Below are positions 17,694-26,454 of a stretch of 64,000 nucleotides of DNA, one piece after another. The stretch comes from Candidatus Neomarinimicrobiota bacterium (GTDB lineage: Bacteria > Fidelibacterota > Marinisomatia > Marinisomatales > TCS55). Every line of letters starts with the position of its first letter. Within the stretch, counting starts at the first letter, position 1. The stretch is from positions 43,294 through 107,293 of the forward strand of contig JABIDL010000022.1 of assembly GCA_018651745.1 (NCBI GenBank), in the 5' to 3' direction. A program made the position numbers and the translations under genes. The notes beneath the pieces are model-generated. The model was not told the origin of the DNA and did not search any database. It saw nothing but the letters and a program-made list of their open reading frames with translations.

Positions 17694-19283
17694 ATGAAAC
17701 TAATATTAATTTTACTTAATCTGATGATGATGTCAGCACAACCTACAATTCTTTTTAAAAATTGCAACATCTACGAAAACCCGGACGTGAAACAAATTTT
17801 TGTAAAAGATGGTAAAATAATTTCATTCAATAATAGTGAGGGGTTTGATCCGGATATTGTTTTTGATTTGCAGGGAGGATTTGTATATCCAGGGTTTGCA
17901 GATGCCCATTTACATTTAGCCGGGCTCGGTGCATCTTTAGAACAAATAAACCTTGTAGGTACAACAAGTCCAGAGGAAATCTTAACGTTGCTAGACAATC
18001 ACCTAGTTGATGATGATCATTGGATTTCGGGCCGAGGTTGGGATCAGAATGATTGGATAAATAACGAATTCCCAACCAAAGAAATGTTGGATTCGATCGT
18101 ACCAAATATTCCGGTTTTCCTACGGAGAATCGATGGTCATGCTGCATGGGTCAATTCTAAGGCGCTAGAGATTGCCGGGATTACAAACGAAACACTTAGT
18201 CCAAAAGGCGGGCGAATTCTAAAAAACAACCGTGGAAATCCAACAGGGATTTTCATTGACAACGCAATAGATCTTATTTCTTCACATATTCCAAAAGATG
18301 ATATCAATGATAAAAAAAGGCAAATTATAAAATCACAAGATTTTCTCATTAGCCTAGGAATTACTTCAGTTCATGAACCTGGAGTAAGCGCCTCAGTTAT
18401 CGAAGCTTTAAAGCAACTGCGGGATGAAAAATTAATGAAAATTAGAGTTTATGCTATGCTGGATGATAATCCAAAAGTGGTCAATCCATTCCTGCAATCC
18501 GGCCCTGAAATTTGTAATTTTCTTCAATTCAGATCCATAAAAATTTATTTCGATGGAGCGCTCGGATCACGAGGTGCTGCATTAATTGAACCTTATTCAG
18601 ATGATGGGTTAAACAGAGGATTATTTCTAACTGATCCGGATTCCATTAGGACGAAAGTAGCACAATTTAACGCAGCTGGATTTCAGGCAAATATCCACTG
18701 TATTGGAGATCGAGCAAACCGGGAAGCTTTAGATATTTTTGAGATCAATGGAACGCCAGAATTGCGAAACAGAATTGAGCATGCACAGATTATTCACCCT
18801 GACGACATTCCCCGTTTCAGGCGCCTTGGGGTAATTCCATCTATGCAACCAACACATTGCACCAGTGACATGCCTTGGGCCGAACTGAGACTTGGACCTC
18901 ATCGGTTAAAGGGTGCGTATGCTTGGCAGTCTTTGATACAGGCAGGGTCTATGGTCCCCGCAGGATCAGATGCTCCGGTTGAACATCCGGATCCTCTTGC
19001 TGGAATTTATGCGGCTATCTCACGACAGAATAAGTATGGCGAACCAAAATCTGGATGGATTCCGAAAGAGCGGATGACTATAAAACAGGCTATTTCAGCA
19101 TTTACTGAGTGGCCCGCTTATGCATCTTTTCAAGAAAATAGTTTGGGGAAAATAGAAGCAGGGTTTTTTGCTGATTTTACCGTACTGTCTCAACCGATTG
19201 AATCATTAAATAGTACCGAAATTTTATCAACAGATGTTTTATTTACAATTGTGAGCGGAACGATTGTTTACACAAAACCTTAA
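17694..19283 (+). CDS. Amidohydrolase, YtcJ-like (PF07969)
   Basis: The 529-residue protein has a short hydrophobic N-terminus ([16 protein letters not shown]) that may be a signal peptide. [23 protein letters not shown] forms the N-terminal beta-sandwich and [13 protein letters not shown] has the metal-binding HxH. Further ligand regions are [27 protein letters not shown] and [13 protein letters not shown]; the terminal [13 protein letters not shown] closes the composite sandwich. Such enzymes hydrolyse amide bonds; the substrate is unknown. It lies 14 bases upstream of a secreted M20 peptidase-like gene, consistent with peptide or amide degradation outside the cytoplasm. Confidence 0.85.
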   Translation: MKLILILLNLMMMSAQPTILFKNCNIYENPDVKQIFVKDGKIISFNNSEGFDPDIVFDLQGGFVYPGFADAHLHLAGLGASLEQINLVGTTSPEEILTLLDNHLVDDDHWISGRGWDQNDWINNEFPTKEMLDSIVPNIPVFLRRIDGHAAWVNSKALEIAGITNETLSPKGGRILKNNRGNPTGIFIDNAIDLISSHIPKDDINDKKRQIIKSQDFLISLGITSVHEPGVSASVIEALKQLRDEKLMKIRVYAMLDDNPKVVNPFLQSGPEICNFLQFRSIKIYFDGALGSRGAALIEPYSDDGLNRGLFLTDPDSIRTKVAQFNAAGFQANIHCIGDRANREALDIFEINGTPELRNRIEHAQIIHPDDIPRFRRLGVIPSMQPTHCTSDMPWAELRLGPHRLKGAYAWQSLIQAGSMVPAGSDAPVEHPDPLAGIYAAISRQNKYGEPKSGWIPKERMTIKQAISAFTEWPAYASFQENSLGKIEAGFFADFTVLSQPIESLNSTEILSTDVLFTIVSGTIVYTKP

Positions 19284-19297
19284 TAAAGGATAATACC

Positions 19298-20722
19298 ATG
19301 CTTATAAAGAAATACATACCAAGAATTGCAGTAATATTTATGTTGTTCCATTTGGGTATGGCGGAAGATACTGTTTTGCAATTTCTGGATGGAAAATCCG
19401 AAAAATATGCGGCAATGTCCTATACAATCTGGAGTTGGGCTGAGGTTGGATATCAGGAAGAGAAAACAACGGAGCTCATGCAAGCCCATCTACGCGATGA
19501 AGGATTTTCAATAAACGCTGGTGTAGCAGATATCCCAACAGCTTTTATTGCCAGCTACGGTACCGGAAAACCGGTCATCGCCATTTTAGCCGAAATGGAT
19601 GCGCTACCTGGATTGTCGCAATCGGCACAGCCAGAGAGGTTACCCATAAAAGAAGAAATGCCGGGACATGCCTGCGGACACCATTTGTTCGGAACCGGAT
19701 CTATAGCCGCTGCTGTAGCAGTAAAAAACTGGATGGATGTAACTGGTGCAAGCGGAACCGTTCGGCTGTACGGCACACCTGCAGAGGAGGGCGGGTCGGG
19801 GAAAGTGTATATGGTTCGCGCTGGGTTGTTTAACGACGTCGATGCTGTTTTACACTGGCATCCATCCGACCGTAATGATGCAAGTCCCTCATCTTCTTTG
19901 GCTAACAAATCTGCAAAATTTCGCTTTAAAGGTCGAGCGGCTCATGCTGCGGGCGCGCCGGAAATGGGAAGATCAGCTTTGGACGCCGTTGAAAGTATGA
20001 ACTATATGGTGAACCTCATGCGGGAACATTTACCGGAACCTGCGCGGATTCATTATATTATTACCAAAGGCGGAGATGCCCCTAACATCGTCCCCGAAAA
20101 TGCTGAAGTATATTATTATGTGAGGCACCCACAAGTGGAAGAAATGGAAAAGATTTGGGACAGAGTCATTAAAACAGCAGAAGCAGCGGCAATCGGGACT
20201 GAAACTTCCCTTCAATACGAAGTTATGCATGGAAATCGTCCATTACTGCCAAATCACCCTTTAGCCAATGTAGTATTGGAAAAATTAACTCAAGTTGGAG
20301 GTGTGTATTATTCTGAAGATGAAACTGCATTTGCTAAATCCATAAGGGCTACTCTTGATAATCCCTGGCGTGAATTGGGAAGTGAAAAAGAGATTCAGCC
20401 GTTTGAAGAAAAAACCGGACGGGGATCTACTGATGTTGGTGGAGTATCGTGGGTTGTGCCGACAGCCGGGCTCAGAACGGCAACTTGGGCGCCGGGGACA
20501 CCAGCACATTCTTGGCAAGCTGTAGCGTGCGGGGGAATGAGCATTGGACATAAAGGAATGATTAATGCAGCGAAGGTGCTCGCACTAAGCGCTGTACACC
20601 TCTATCAAAACCCAGCACTCATTCAAGACGCCTGGAAAGATCTTAACGATCGCCGTGGGCCTAATTTTGAATATTATCCTCTGTTAGGCGATCGCGATCC
20701 TCCGCTCGATTATAGAAAATGA
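19298..20722 (+). CDS. M20-family amidohydrolase, AbgB-like, secreted
   Basis: The 474-residue protein has a signal peptide (residues 1-22, ending HLGMA) followed by an M20 dinuclear metal domain. ILAEMDALPGL (catalytic Asp), PGHACGHHLFGTGS (ligand histidines) and TPAEEGGSGKVYMV (catalytic Glu/ligand) are present, and KGRAAHAAGAPEMGRSALDAV belongs to the dimerisation domain. The later STDVGGVSWVVPTAGL and GTPAHSWQAVACGG are typical of the p-aminobenzoyl-glutamate hydrolase subunit B branch. It probably removes an acyl or amide group from an amino acid. Its final bases overlap the next gene by 4 (ATGA). Confidence 0.85.
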   Translation: MLIKKYIPRIAVIFMLFHLGMAEDTVLQFLDGKSEKYAAMSYTIWSWAEVGYQEEKTTELMQAHLRDEGFSINAGVADIPTAFIASYGTGKPVIAILAEMDALPGLSQSAQPERLPIKEEMPGHACGHHLFGTGSIAAAVAVKNWMDVTGASGTVRLYGTPAEEGGSGKVYMVRAGLFNDVDAVLHWHPSDRNDASPSSSLANKSAKFRFKGRAAHAAGAPEMGRSALDAVESMNYMVNLMREHLPEPARIHYIITKGGDAPNIVPENAEVYYYVRHPQVEEMEKIWDRVIKTAEAAAIGTETSLQYEVMHGNRPLLPNHPLANVVLEKLTQVGGVYYSEDETAFAKSIRATLDNPWRELGSEKEIQPFEEKTGRGSTDVGGVSWVVPTAGLRTATWAPGTPAHSWQAVACGGMSIGHKGMINAAKVLALSAVHLYQNPALIQDAWKDLNDRRGPNFEYYPLLGDRDPPLDYRK

Positions 20723-21465
20723 ATGAAAAGGAAATAAAGAGGCTCACGTCTCTTCACATAAAAAAATACAGGGATGAGCATAAGCAATTCCTGATTGAGG
20801 GTAAACGGATTATAGCGGAAGCGCTTGAATCCGGCGCGGATATTGTAAAGCTATATTCAGCATCTGAATTGGAAGAATCCATAATTACGGCGGCTAATGA
20901 TCACAAAATTCCAATTGAAAATGTTGATGAACGCCTAGCTCAAAAAATCTCAAGCACTGTTTCGCCCTCCGGAGTGTTGGCATTGTGCAGCATACCCAAA
21001 AAAGACATTTCCTCTATTCAAAAAAATGAAAATTGTATTTATCTTGATTGCGTAAGAGATCCCGGGAATTTGGGAACCATCGCTCGGACGGCCGTATGGT
21101 TTGGGGTAAAGCACATTGTGTTATCAGAAACCTGTGCCGATCCGTACAATTCAAAAGTGGTTCGTTCAGGAATGGGTGCACATTTCTATTCCAATTTTTA
21201 TTCTAAAATTTCTACATCCTGGCTACACCAAAATACAAGAAAGATTTTGGTCGCAGAAATAGGCGGAAAATCCATAAATAAATTCAAATCCATCGCAAAA
21301 CCTTGGGTTTTAGTAATGGGGAGTGAGCCAAAAGGTGTTTCAGAAGAAATCCTCATTGAAAATTATCAAGCACTTTCAATCCCAAAAGTTGGGTATGGTG
21401 AATCTCTAAATGTTGCAATGGCTGCAGGAATTATTTTATCTTCTCTCAATAGAGAAAAAATGTAA
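20719..21465 (+). CDS. SpoU/TrmH-family RNA 2'-O-methyltransferase
   Basis: The 248-residue protein has an N-terminal substrate-binding region (FLIEGKRIIAEAL). It is followed by the knotted SPOUT domain with motif 1 CIYLDCVRDPGNLGTIARTAVWFG, motif 2 WVLVMGSEPKGVSEEI and motif 3 LSIPKVGYGESLNVAMAAGI. These enzymes methylate the 2'-hydroxyl of rRNA or tRNA with S-adenosylmethionine. It is preceded by the M20 gene with a 4-base overlap. The target nucleotide cannot be inferred. Confidence 0.9.
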   Translation: MNEKEIKRLTSLHIKKYRDEHKQFLIEGKRIIAEALESGADIVKLYSASELEESIITAANDHKIPIENVDERLAQKISSTVSPSGVLALCSIPKKDISSIQKNENCIYLDCVRDPGNLGTIARTAVWFGVKHIVLSETCADPYNSKVVRSGMGAHFYSNFYSKISTSWLHQNTRKILVAEIGGKSINKFKSIAKPWVLVMGSEPKGVSEEILIENYQALSIPKVGYGESLNVAMAAGIILSSLNREKM

Positions 21466-21531
21466 CTATTTCCTAATTCAGAATGAAACCCTTAACTTCC
21501 ATGCTTATGACAAAAAAAGAACCAGAAACCC

Positions 21532-22335
21532 ATGAATCAGACCCTTACAGTCAGGCGCGTTTTCAGCGTCATAATCATTTCCATTCTGCTATCCATGTTG
21601 ATCAGCATCGCGATAGCCGCAGTAGGCACCGTCTACGCAAAAGAGGTTAATCAAAACCTCTTTACATCCCTTTCTCTACTCGTAGGGCAGGGGTTTATGA
21701 TTGTTCCCATTGCGCTTTTTTTAGTCTTCCGTAAAGATTCTCTAGTAGAACGATTTAGAATACGATCCATTTCTTTTAATACGGGAGTGGCAATAATTTT
21801 ATTATCAGTGGGGATTATTGTTCTAATCGACGAACTTGATAGGATAGTAAATTCATTATTACCCATGCCCGAAATTTTTGCCGATATGGATGCGCTTTTA
21901 AATTTTGATTCTATGGGTTTTGCGATCATTAGCGTTTTTACTATTGTAGCGGTAGCTCCGGTATTAGAAGAAATGATTTTTCGTGGATTTTTACAAAAAT
22001 TCCTTGAGGAAAAATGGGGAGACCCCACGCGAGCTATTATGGTAACGAGCCTGTTTTTCACCTTGGTCCATATGAATCCGTTTTGGGCAATTCAAATTTA
22101 CTTGTTGGGAATTGTACTTGGATATCTTGCGTGGAAAACGAGATCAATTCTTCCAGGGATTTTTCTTCACGCCTTAAATAATGGAATAGCTCTCATCTTT
22201 TTCGTTGCTAAAGATTCTGTAGATTCGATTTATCTTTGGGGAAAACATGTATCGCCCTTATTCTTATTATTGGCGATAATCATTCTTGTGATTGGTTTTA
22301 AACAATTAACTAAAACACCGGGACAGTTGGCATGA
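21532..22335 (+). CDS. CPBP-family intramembrane metalloprotease
   Basis: The 267-residue protein has about eight hydrophobic segments. It carries the three CPBP/Abi motifs: VAPVLEEMIFRGFL (EExxxR), LFFTLVHMNPFWAIQ (histidine in the FxxxH-type motif) and FLHALNNGIAL (HxxxN/D). The family cleaves membrane substrates or acts in protein maturation and resistance. Its stop overlaps the start of the mgtE gene (ATGA), so the two are co-translated. A substrate is not evident. Confidence 0.88.
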   Translation: MNQTLTVRRVFSVIIISILLSMLISIAIAAVGTVYAKEVNQNLFTSLSLLVGQGFMIVPIALFLVFRKDSLVERFRIRSISFNTGVAIILLSVGIIVLIDELDRIVNSLLPMPEIFADMDALLNFDSMGFAIISVFTIVAVAPVLEEMIFRGFLQKFLEEKWGDPTRAIMVTSLFFTLVHMNPFWAIQIYLLGIVLGYLAWKTRSILPGIFLHALNNGIALIFFVAKDSVDSIYLWGKHVSPLFLLLAIIILVIGFKQLTKTPGQLA

Positions 22336-23702
22336 GAAAAGAAATATTCGAACACGAAATAAAGCTTTTGAAAAATACTTTTAGGAGGTTGTTAAGAAGG
22401 CATGCCAAAGCCAACCTCATTAAACTACTCGAAAAAACTCACCCCGCAGATCTTGCGCTTGTGTTTCGACAATTCAATGAGACTGAACAAAACATATTTT
22501 TTGAGTTAATGAGCCCATCCGAACATACCGGTGATTTTTTGTCAGAGTTGGATCAGTCCATTGTATCCCGAATTCTATCAAACGAAACACCTCAACGCAT
22601 TGCCGAATTTTTGCGGGAAATAAGTCCAAATGAGCAGGTAGATCTATTGGAAGTTTTGGAACAAGATTTATCAGAAGCCACTCTCAATTTGCTTCAGGTT
22701 GATGAAAAGGAAGAACTGGTAGAAATAATGGCCTACCCGGATGATAGTGCCGGGAGTTTGATGGCTACGGATGTTTTTATCCTTCACATGGATGTTACAG
22801 CAAAAGATGCAATTTCTACCATTCAAGAGCAAGAAGCTGCAGAAATGGTATTTTACCTATATGTTTCTGATGATGACAATCGCCTTGTGGGCGTTGTTTC
22901 ACTGAGAGATTTGGTGACAACGCCGGGAATTACTTCGTTAAAAAACATCATGTCTAAAAATGTACATATGGTGAGCCCCGATACTGACCAGGAAGAAGTG
23001 GCCAGAATTGTATCACAATATAATTATTTAGCTGTCCCTGTGGTTGATGGCGATGGCATTTTGCTTGGAATTGTAACCGTTGATAATATTGTGGATGTTA
23101 TCCGAGAAGAAGCAACTGAAGACTTTCTCCAAATGGCGGGGGCAGGTAAAGATAGGGAAATACTACTTAAATCATCCTGGGAAAACGCGCGTGCGCGATT
23201 ACCGTGGCTCTTGGCAAGTTGGATTGGCGGAATTCTAGCAGCTTCTATTATAGTTGCATTTGAAAACGTTTTAGAGTCTGCAATTGCTCTAGCGGCATTT
23301 ATCCCGGTTATCATTGGTATGGGTGGAAACATTGGAACACAATCGTCTACTATTATTGTTCGCGGGCTTGCTACCGGTCGCGTTGATATTGAAAATATGG
23401 CGAAATTGCTTTTCAAAGAAATTCGAGTGGGTCTTATGTTGGGCATTTTATACGGACTAATGCTTGGGTTGTTTGCTATCATTCGATTTATGGATGTATC
23501 TCCCACGTTGGGGATTGTTGTTGGGACTAGTATTTGTGTTTCTATGCTCATAGCCACAACCATCGGCGCATTTGTACCATTATTACTTCACAAGCTTGAC
23601 ATTGACCCGGCTGTTGCAACGGGACCATTTGTAACAACAAGTATTGATATTCTTGGAGTGTCTCTTTATTTCTTGATTGCATCTTATTTTTTGGTTCTCT
23701 AA
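22332..23702 (+). CDS. mgtE: Magnesium transporter MgtE
   Basis: The 456-residue protein has an N-domain (residues about 30-125) with superhelical repeats such as HPADLALVFRQF and EQVDLLEVLEQD. Two CBS domains follow at about 135-255 (SLMATDVFILHMDVTAKDA and YNYLAVPVVDGDGILLGIVTVD). Five transmembrane helices occupy residues 285-456. The signature GMGGNIGTQSSTIIVRGLATG and the DPAVATGPFVTTSIDILGVS segment of the pore are present. The Mg2+ channel is gated by cytoplasmic magnesium through its N and CBS domains. It overlaps the CPBP gene before it and abuts the glycosyltransferase after it. Confidence 0.95.
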   Translation: MRKEIFEHEIKLLKNTFRRLLRRHAKANLIKLLEKTHPADLALVFRQFNETEQNIFFELMSPSEHTGDFLSELDQSIVSRILSNETPQRIAEFLREISPNEQVDLLEVLEQDLSEATLNLLQVDEKEELVEIMAYPDDSAGSLMATDVFILHMDVTAKDAISTIQEQEAAEMVFYLYVSDDDNRLVGVVSLRDLVTTPGITSLKNIMSKNVHMVSPDTDQEEVARIVSQYNYLAVPVVDGDGILLGIVTVDNIVDVIREEATEDFLQMAGAGKDREILLKSSWENARARLPWLLASWIGGILAASIIVAFENVLESAIALAAFIPVIIGMGGNIGTQSSTIIVRGLATGRVDIENMAKLLFKEIRVGLMLGILYGLMLGLFAIIRFMDVSPTLGIVVGTSICVSMLIATTIGAFVPLLLHKLDIDPAVATGPFVTTSIDILGVSLYFLIASYFLVL

Positions 23703-24823
23703 TGCTTGCTTTACATTTGGTGCTTGTTGGGGGAATGGCACTATATATATTATTTACACTTTATTTTATTACGGGAATAATTAGGTTAAAAAAATATTCC
23801 ATAACAACTGAGAGATTACCCTCAGTATCGGTAATTGTTGCAGCCCGAAATGAGGAAGAATCACTTCCGGCGCTATTAAATGACCTTTCTCTTCAAGATT
23901 ATCCGAATGATAAAATTCAGTTCATTATTGCGGACGATAGATCTAATGATGCAACATGGGACATCATCCAAAAACAGAGCATTCAGGACGATAGATATAC
24001 AGGAGTACGTATCACCGAATTGTCAGCCGAAATGACTCCCAAAAAACATGCGCTGACACAAGCAATTCTGCAGTCTAAAAATGAAATTATTCTTGCAACA
24101 GATGCAGATTGCCGTTTACCGGAAGGATGGGTGACCACCATGGTTAATCCCCTTTCGTATGAAGAGGGAATTACGGTTGGATTATCAACCATAGATACTT
24201 CGGATGGTACATTTTTCAGCCAATATCAATGGGTTGATTTCATGGGAATTATGTGTGCCAACGCCGGTGTATTGGGTTGGGGGGCCGGGTGGTCGGGATC
24301 GGGTCAAAATTTAGGATATAAACGCAAACTCTTTAATAAAATAGGGGGATTTAATCCCGTAGCAGATTTGATATCTGGGGACGATATGTATTTGGTTCAA
24401 TCCATTTCAAATATTGCGCCTATAACCTTTAATATCGATAAAATGAGTTTTACAAAAACGAAACCGTCTGCAACAATCAAATCTTTCATTCATCAACATA
24501 TTCGCTGGGCCTCTAATTCCAGAACATCTTTTACATCACGACCAACTTTCTTTTTATTTTTGCTATCAGCTTTTATTACGAATTCTTCAATAGTGGCGGG
24601 GTCGTTTTTTACAAATTATTTTCAATGGGTTCTTATGGTCTTAGGGATAAAAATTATATTCGACGGATTGGTTATTTTGTGTGGTGCATACCGTTTTGGG
24701 ATGAAAGTTCCCGTAGTAGTATTTCTATGCTGGAGCGTATTGCAACCTATTTATATTCCGCTCATGGGAGTACTCGGCTTATGGGGTAAATTTAAGTGGA
24801 AACCCGAACCCGCTATAGAGTAG
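23702..24823 (+). CDS. Membrane-associated family 2 glycosyltransferase
   Basis: The 373-residue protein has an N-terminal transmembrane helix (about 1-25). A GT-A domain follows, beginning LPSVSVIVAARNEEESLPALL, with FIIADDRSNDATWDII, LATDADCRLPEGW (DxD) and DLISGDDMYLVQSI. The motif HQHIRWASNSRTS resembles the Q/RxxRW acceptor motif of processive synthases. Two or three C-terminal hydrophobic segments complete it. Such enzymes make or extend lipid- or membrane-linked glycans. Its start codon shares a base with the stop of mgtE. Confidence 0.82.
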   Translation: MLALHLVLVGGMALYILFTLYFITGIIRLKKYSITTERLPSVSVIVAARNEEESLPALLNDLSLQDYPNDKIQFIIADDRSNDATWDIIQKQSIQDDRYTGVRITELSAEMTPKKHALTQAILQSKNEIILATDADCRLPEGWVTTMVNPLSYEEGITVGLSTIDTSDGTFFSQYQWVDFMGIMCANAGVLGWGAGWSGSGQNLGYKRKLFNKIGGFNPVADLISGDDMYLVQSISNIAPITFNIDKMSFTKTKPSATIKSFIHQHIRWASNSRTSFTSRPTFFLFLLSAFITNSSIVAGSFFTNYFQWVLMVLGIKIIFDGLVILCGAYRFGMKVPVVVFLCWSVLQPIYIPLMGVLGLWGKFKWKPEPAIE

Positions 24824-24868
24824 TTTATGGTTGCCTTTTGAATCAGGATATTTTGAAATAATAATCGT

Positions 24869-25282
24869 ATGGAACAGCAAGCAAAACAAAATCCTAAAAC
24901 AGATTGGTTGTTATTTTTCAAGGCCTATCGGCGACATTTCGTTGTTTGGGCATTGATTGGTATTATCATTTTTGTATCCCTAAAACTAGGGATTGATAAA
25001 AAAATAATCGTTTTTGTAACTGTTATTTTAGGTGTTTTTACGCAAGTTTTTGTAGGTCTGGGCGGACTCATTGCTGCCGTGCCGTTGATTGGCCCCATCA
25101 TCATTAAAGTCCTTACCATTCCTTTCTTTTGGATTGTAAATGCTATCGGTTATTTTGTGGGGGCTGTTGCCATTAAAAAGGGTTATACATCTGAATTCAC
25201 CAAAACACGCGTTTTAACACTCGCTTTACTGATTGGAATTATCATTGGATATATATTGGGGCACGCAATTCCACTACGATAA
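24869..25282 (+). CDS. Small multi-pass membrane protein, unknown
   Basis: The 137-residue protein has four hydrophobic segments: about 28-44, 50-66, 70-100 (including LIAAVPLIGPIIIKVLTIPFFWIV) and 115-133. The N-terminus (MEQQAKQNPKTDW) is short and polar. No conserved catalytic motif is seen and I do not recognise the family. It follows the glycosyltransferase by 45 bases on the same strand and converges with the beta-helix lipoprotein gene with only 2 bases between the stops. Confidence 0.55.
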   Translation: MEQQAKQNPKTDWLLFFKAYRRHFVVWALIGIIIFVSLKLGIDKKIIVFVTVILGVFTQVFVGLGGLIAAVPLIGPIIIKVLTIPFFWIVNAIGYFVGAVAIKKGYTSEFTKTRVLTLALLIGIIIGYILGHAIPLR

Positions 25283-25284
25283 AA

Positions 25285-26454
25285 TTATCTGGCGCCAGGG
25301 CCTCCATAAGCGCCCATCGTATTCCTTGTTCCATCTACATTATTATACTGTAAATCCGGATGCCCCGCGTTAATGCAAGGTGAGGTAGATTGCAGATGAA
25401 CATCGGGAAATTCTGATTCAAGACTTATAAATTGGGGATCTGCTGTAATAATACTGTCTCCAGAAATAGATACCGGATTCATTCGTGAATAATCAATCAT
25501 AACTGAAGAGGTGTCAACCGAAAGAACCTTAAAGTTCCTGGAACCATAAATAATATTATTTAAAAATGTAAACCCATCCTTCAATGCAGATACGGCTACG
25601 TTACTACCGCCGCTTACGCCATCTAACACAAATGTATTATTAACCACTTTACCGCTTGAACCCACTATATACAGATTCATATATCCGTACCCAGACATAT
25701 TGTTATACAATATATTATTGTACATCGACCCTTCTTCTTGCAAAAAAACACCTCCCCCAAATTGCCCTGCATAATTATCCCTAATAATACAATTTCGTAC
25801 TTGTCCATTTCCTGCGATATATATACCGCCACCATCCTGTCGGGTTGCGGATATATTTATTAATGTAAATCCTTTTAAAACTCCGGTATTGATCCACACT
25901 CTTGAAAGAAGAATTGCTGTATCTGTTTCAGAAATCGATGTTACATAAACCGTTTTCCCAACCATAGAAAGAGTATCAGAATACGTACCCGCGCTCACTA
26001 AGATTGAATCACCATCATCAATCAATAAAGATTTAAAAGCCATTCCGGGCGTTAGCCATTCACTTGGTACCGAAAGGCTTGTTGTTTTTGGAATTAAGGT
26101 TGATCCGTCACCCCAAAGCACATTTCCATCACTATCCATGACTCCCATTCTATAGGTCAAATCTGCATCATCATGGATAAAGTCTTTGTACCCAACTGTT
26201 AGCGGATTTTCAATATCTACGACGAAAACCCAATCGCTATCTATCACACTTTGCCTTTCAACTCTGAAATGAGAAAAATTTTCAACAGACATAGGGTCCC
26301 AGGACAATTGAACTTCAGCGCTATCTGCAATACGAGAAATGTTATGGGTAATTGCTAATGTAAATACTTCTCCGTCTGATATGGTCGTATTAAAAGGCCA
26401 TTCGCAGGATAAAAACATAAGTGAAACAATCAAGAATAATGGTTTCTTCATCAT
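25285..26454 (-). CDS. Lipoprotein with right-handed beta-helix repeats
   Basis: The 389-residue protein begins with a lipoprotein signal (MMKKPLFLIVSLMFLSC, lipobox Cys at about 17). Residues about 30-115 look like a fibronectin-type domain (VQLSWDPMSVENFSHFRVERQ). From about 140 repeats of the parallel beta-helix kind follow (GGGIYIAGNGQVRNCIIRDN, NNILYNNMSGYGYMN, LNNIIYGSRNFKVLSVD). The C-terminus (PCINAGHPDLQYNNVDGTRNTMGAYGG) is typical of choice-of-anchor or PbH1 proteins that bind or cleave polysaccharide. It is coupled to the TonB receptor (TAATG overlap), so it may serve as its surface partner. Confidence 0.7.
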   Translation of the reverse strand: MMKKPLFLIVSLMFLSCEWPFNTTISDGEVFTLAITHNISRIADSAEVQLSWDPMSVENFSHFRVERQSVIDSDWVFVVDIENPLTVGYKDFIHDDADLTYRMGVMDSDGNVLWGDGSTLIPKTTSLSVPSEWLTPGMAFKSLLIDDGDSILVSAGTYSDTLSMVGKTVYVTSISETDTAILLSRVWINTGVLKGFTLINISATRQDGGGIYIAGNGQVRNCIIRDNYAGQFGGGVFLQEEGSMYNNILYNNMSGYGYMNLYIVGSSGKVVNNTFVLDGVSGGSNVAVSALKDGFTFLNNIIYGSRNFKVLSVDTSSVMIDYSRMNPVSISGDSIITADPQFISLESEFPDVHLQSTSPCINAGHPDLQYNNVDGTRNTMGAYGGPGAR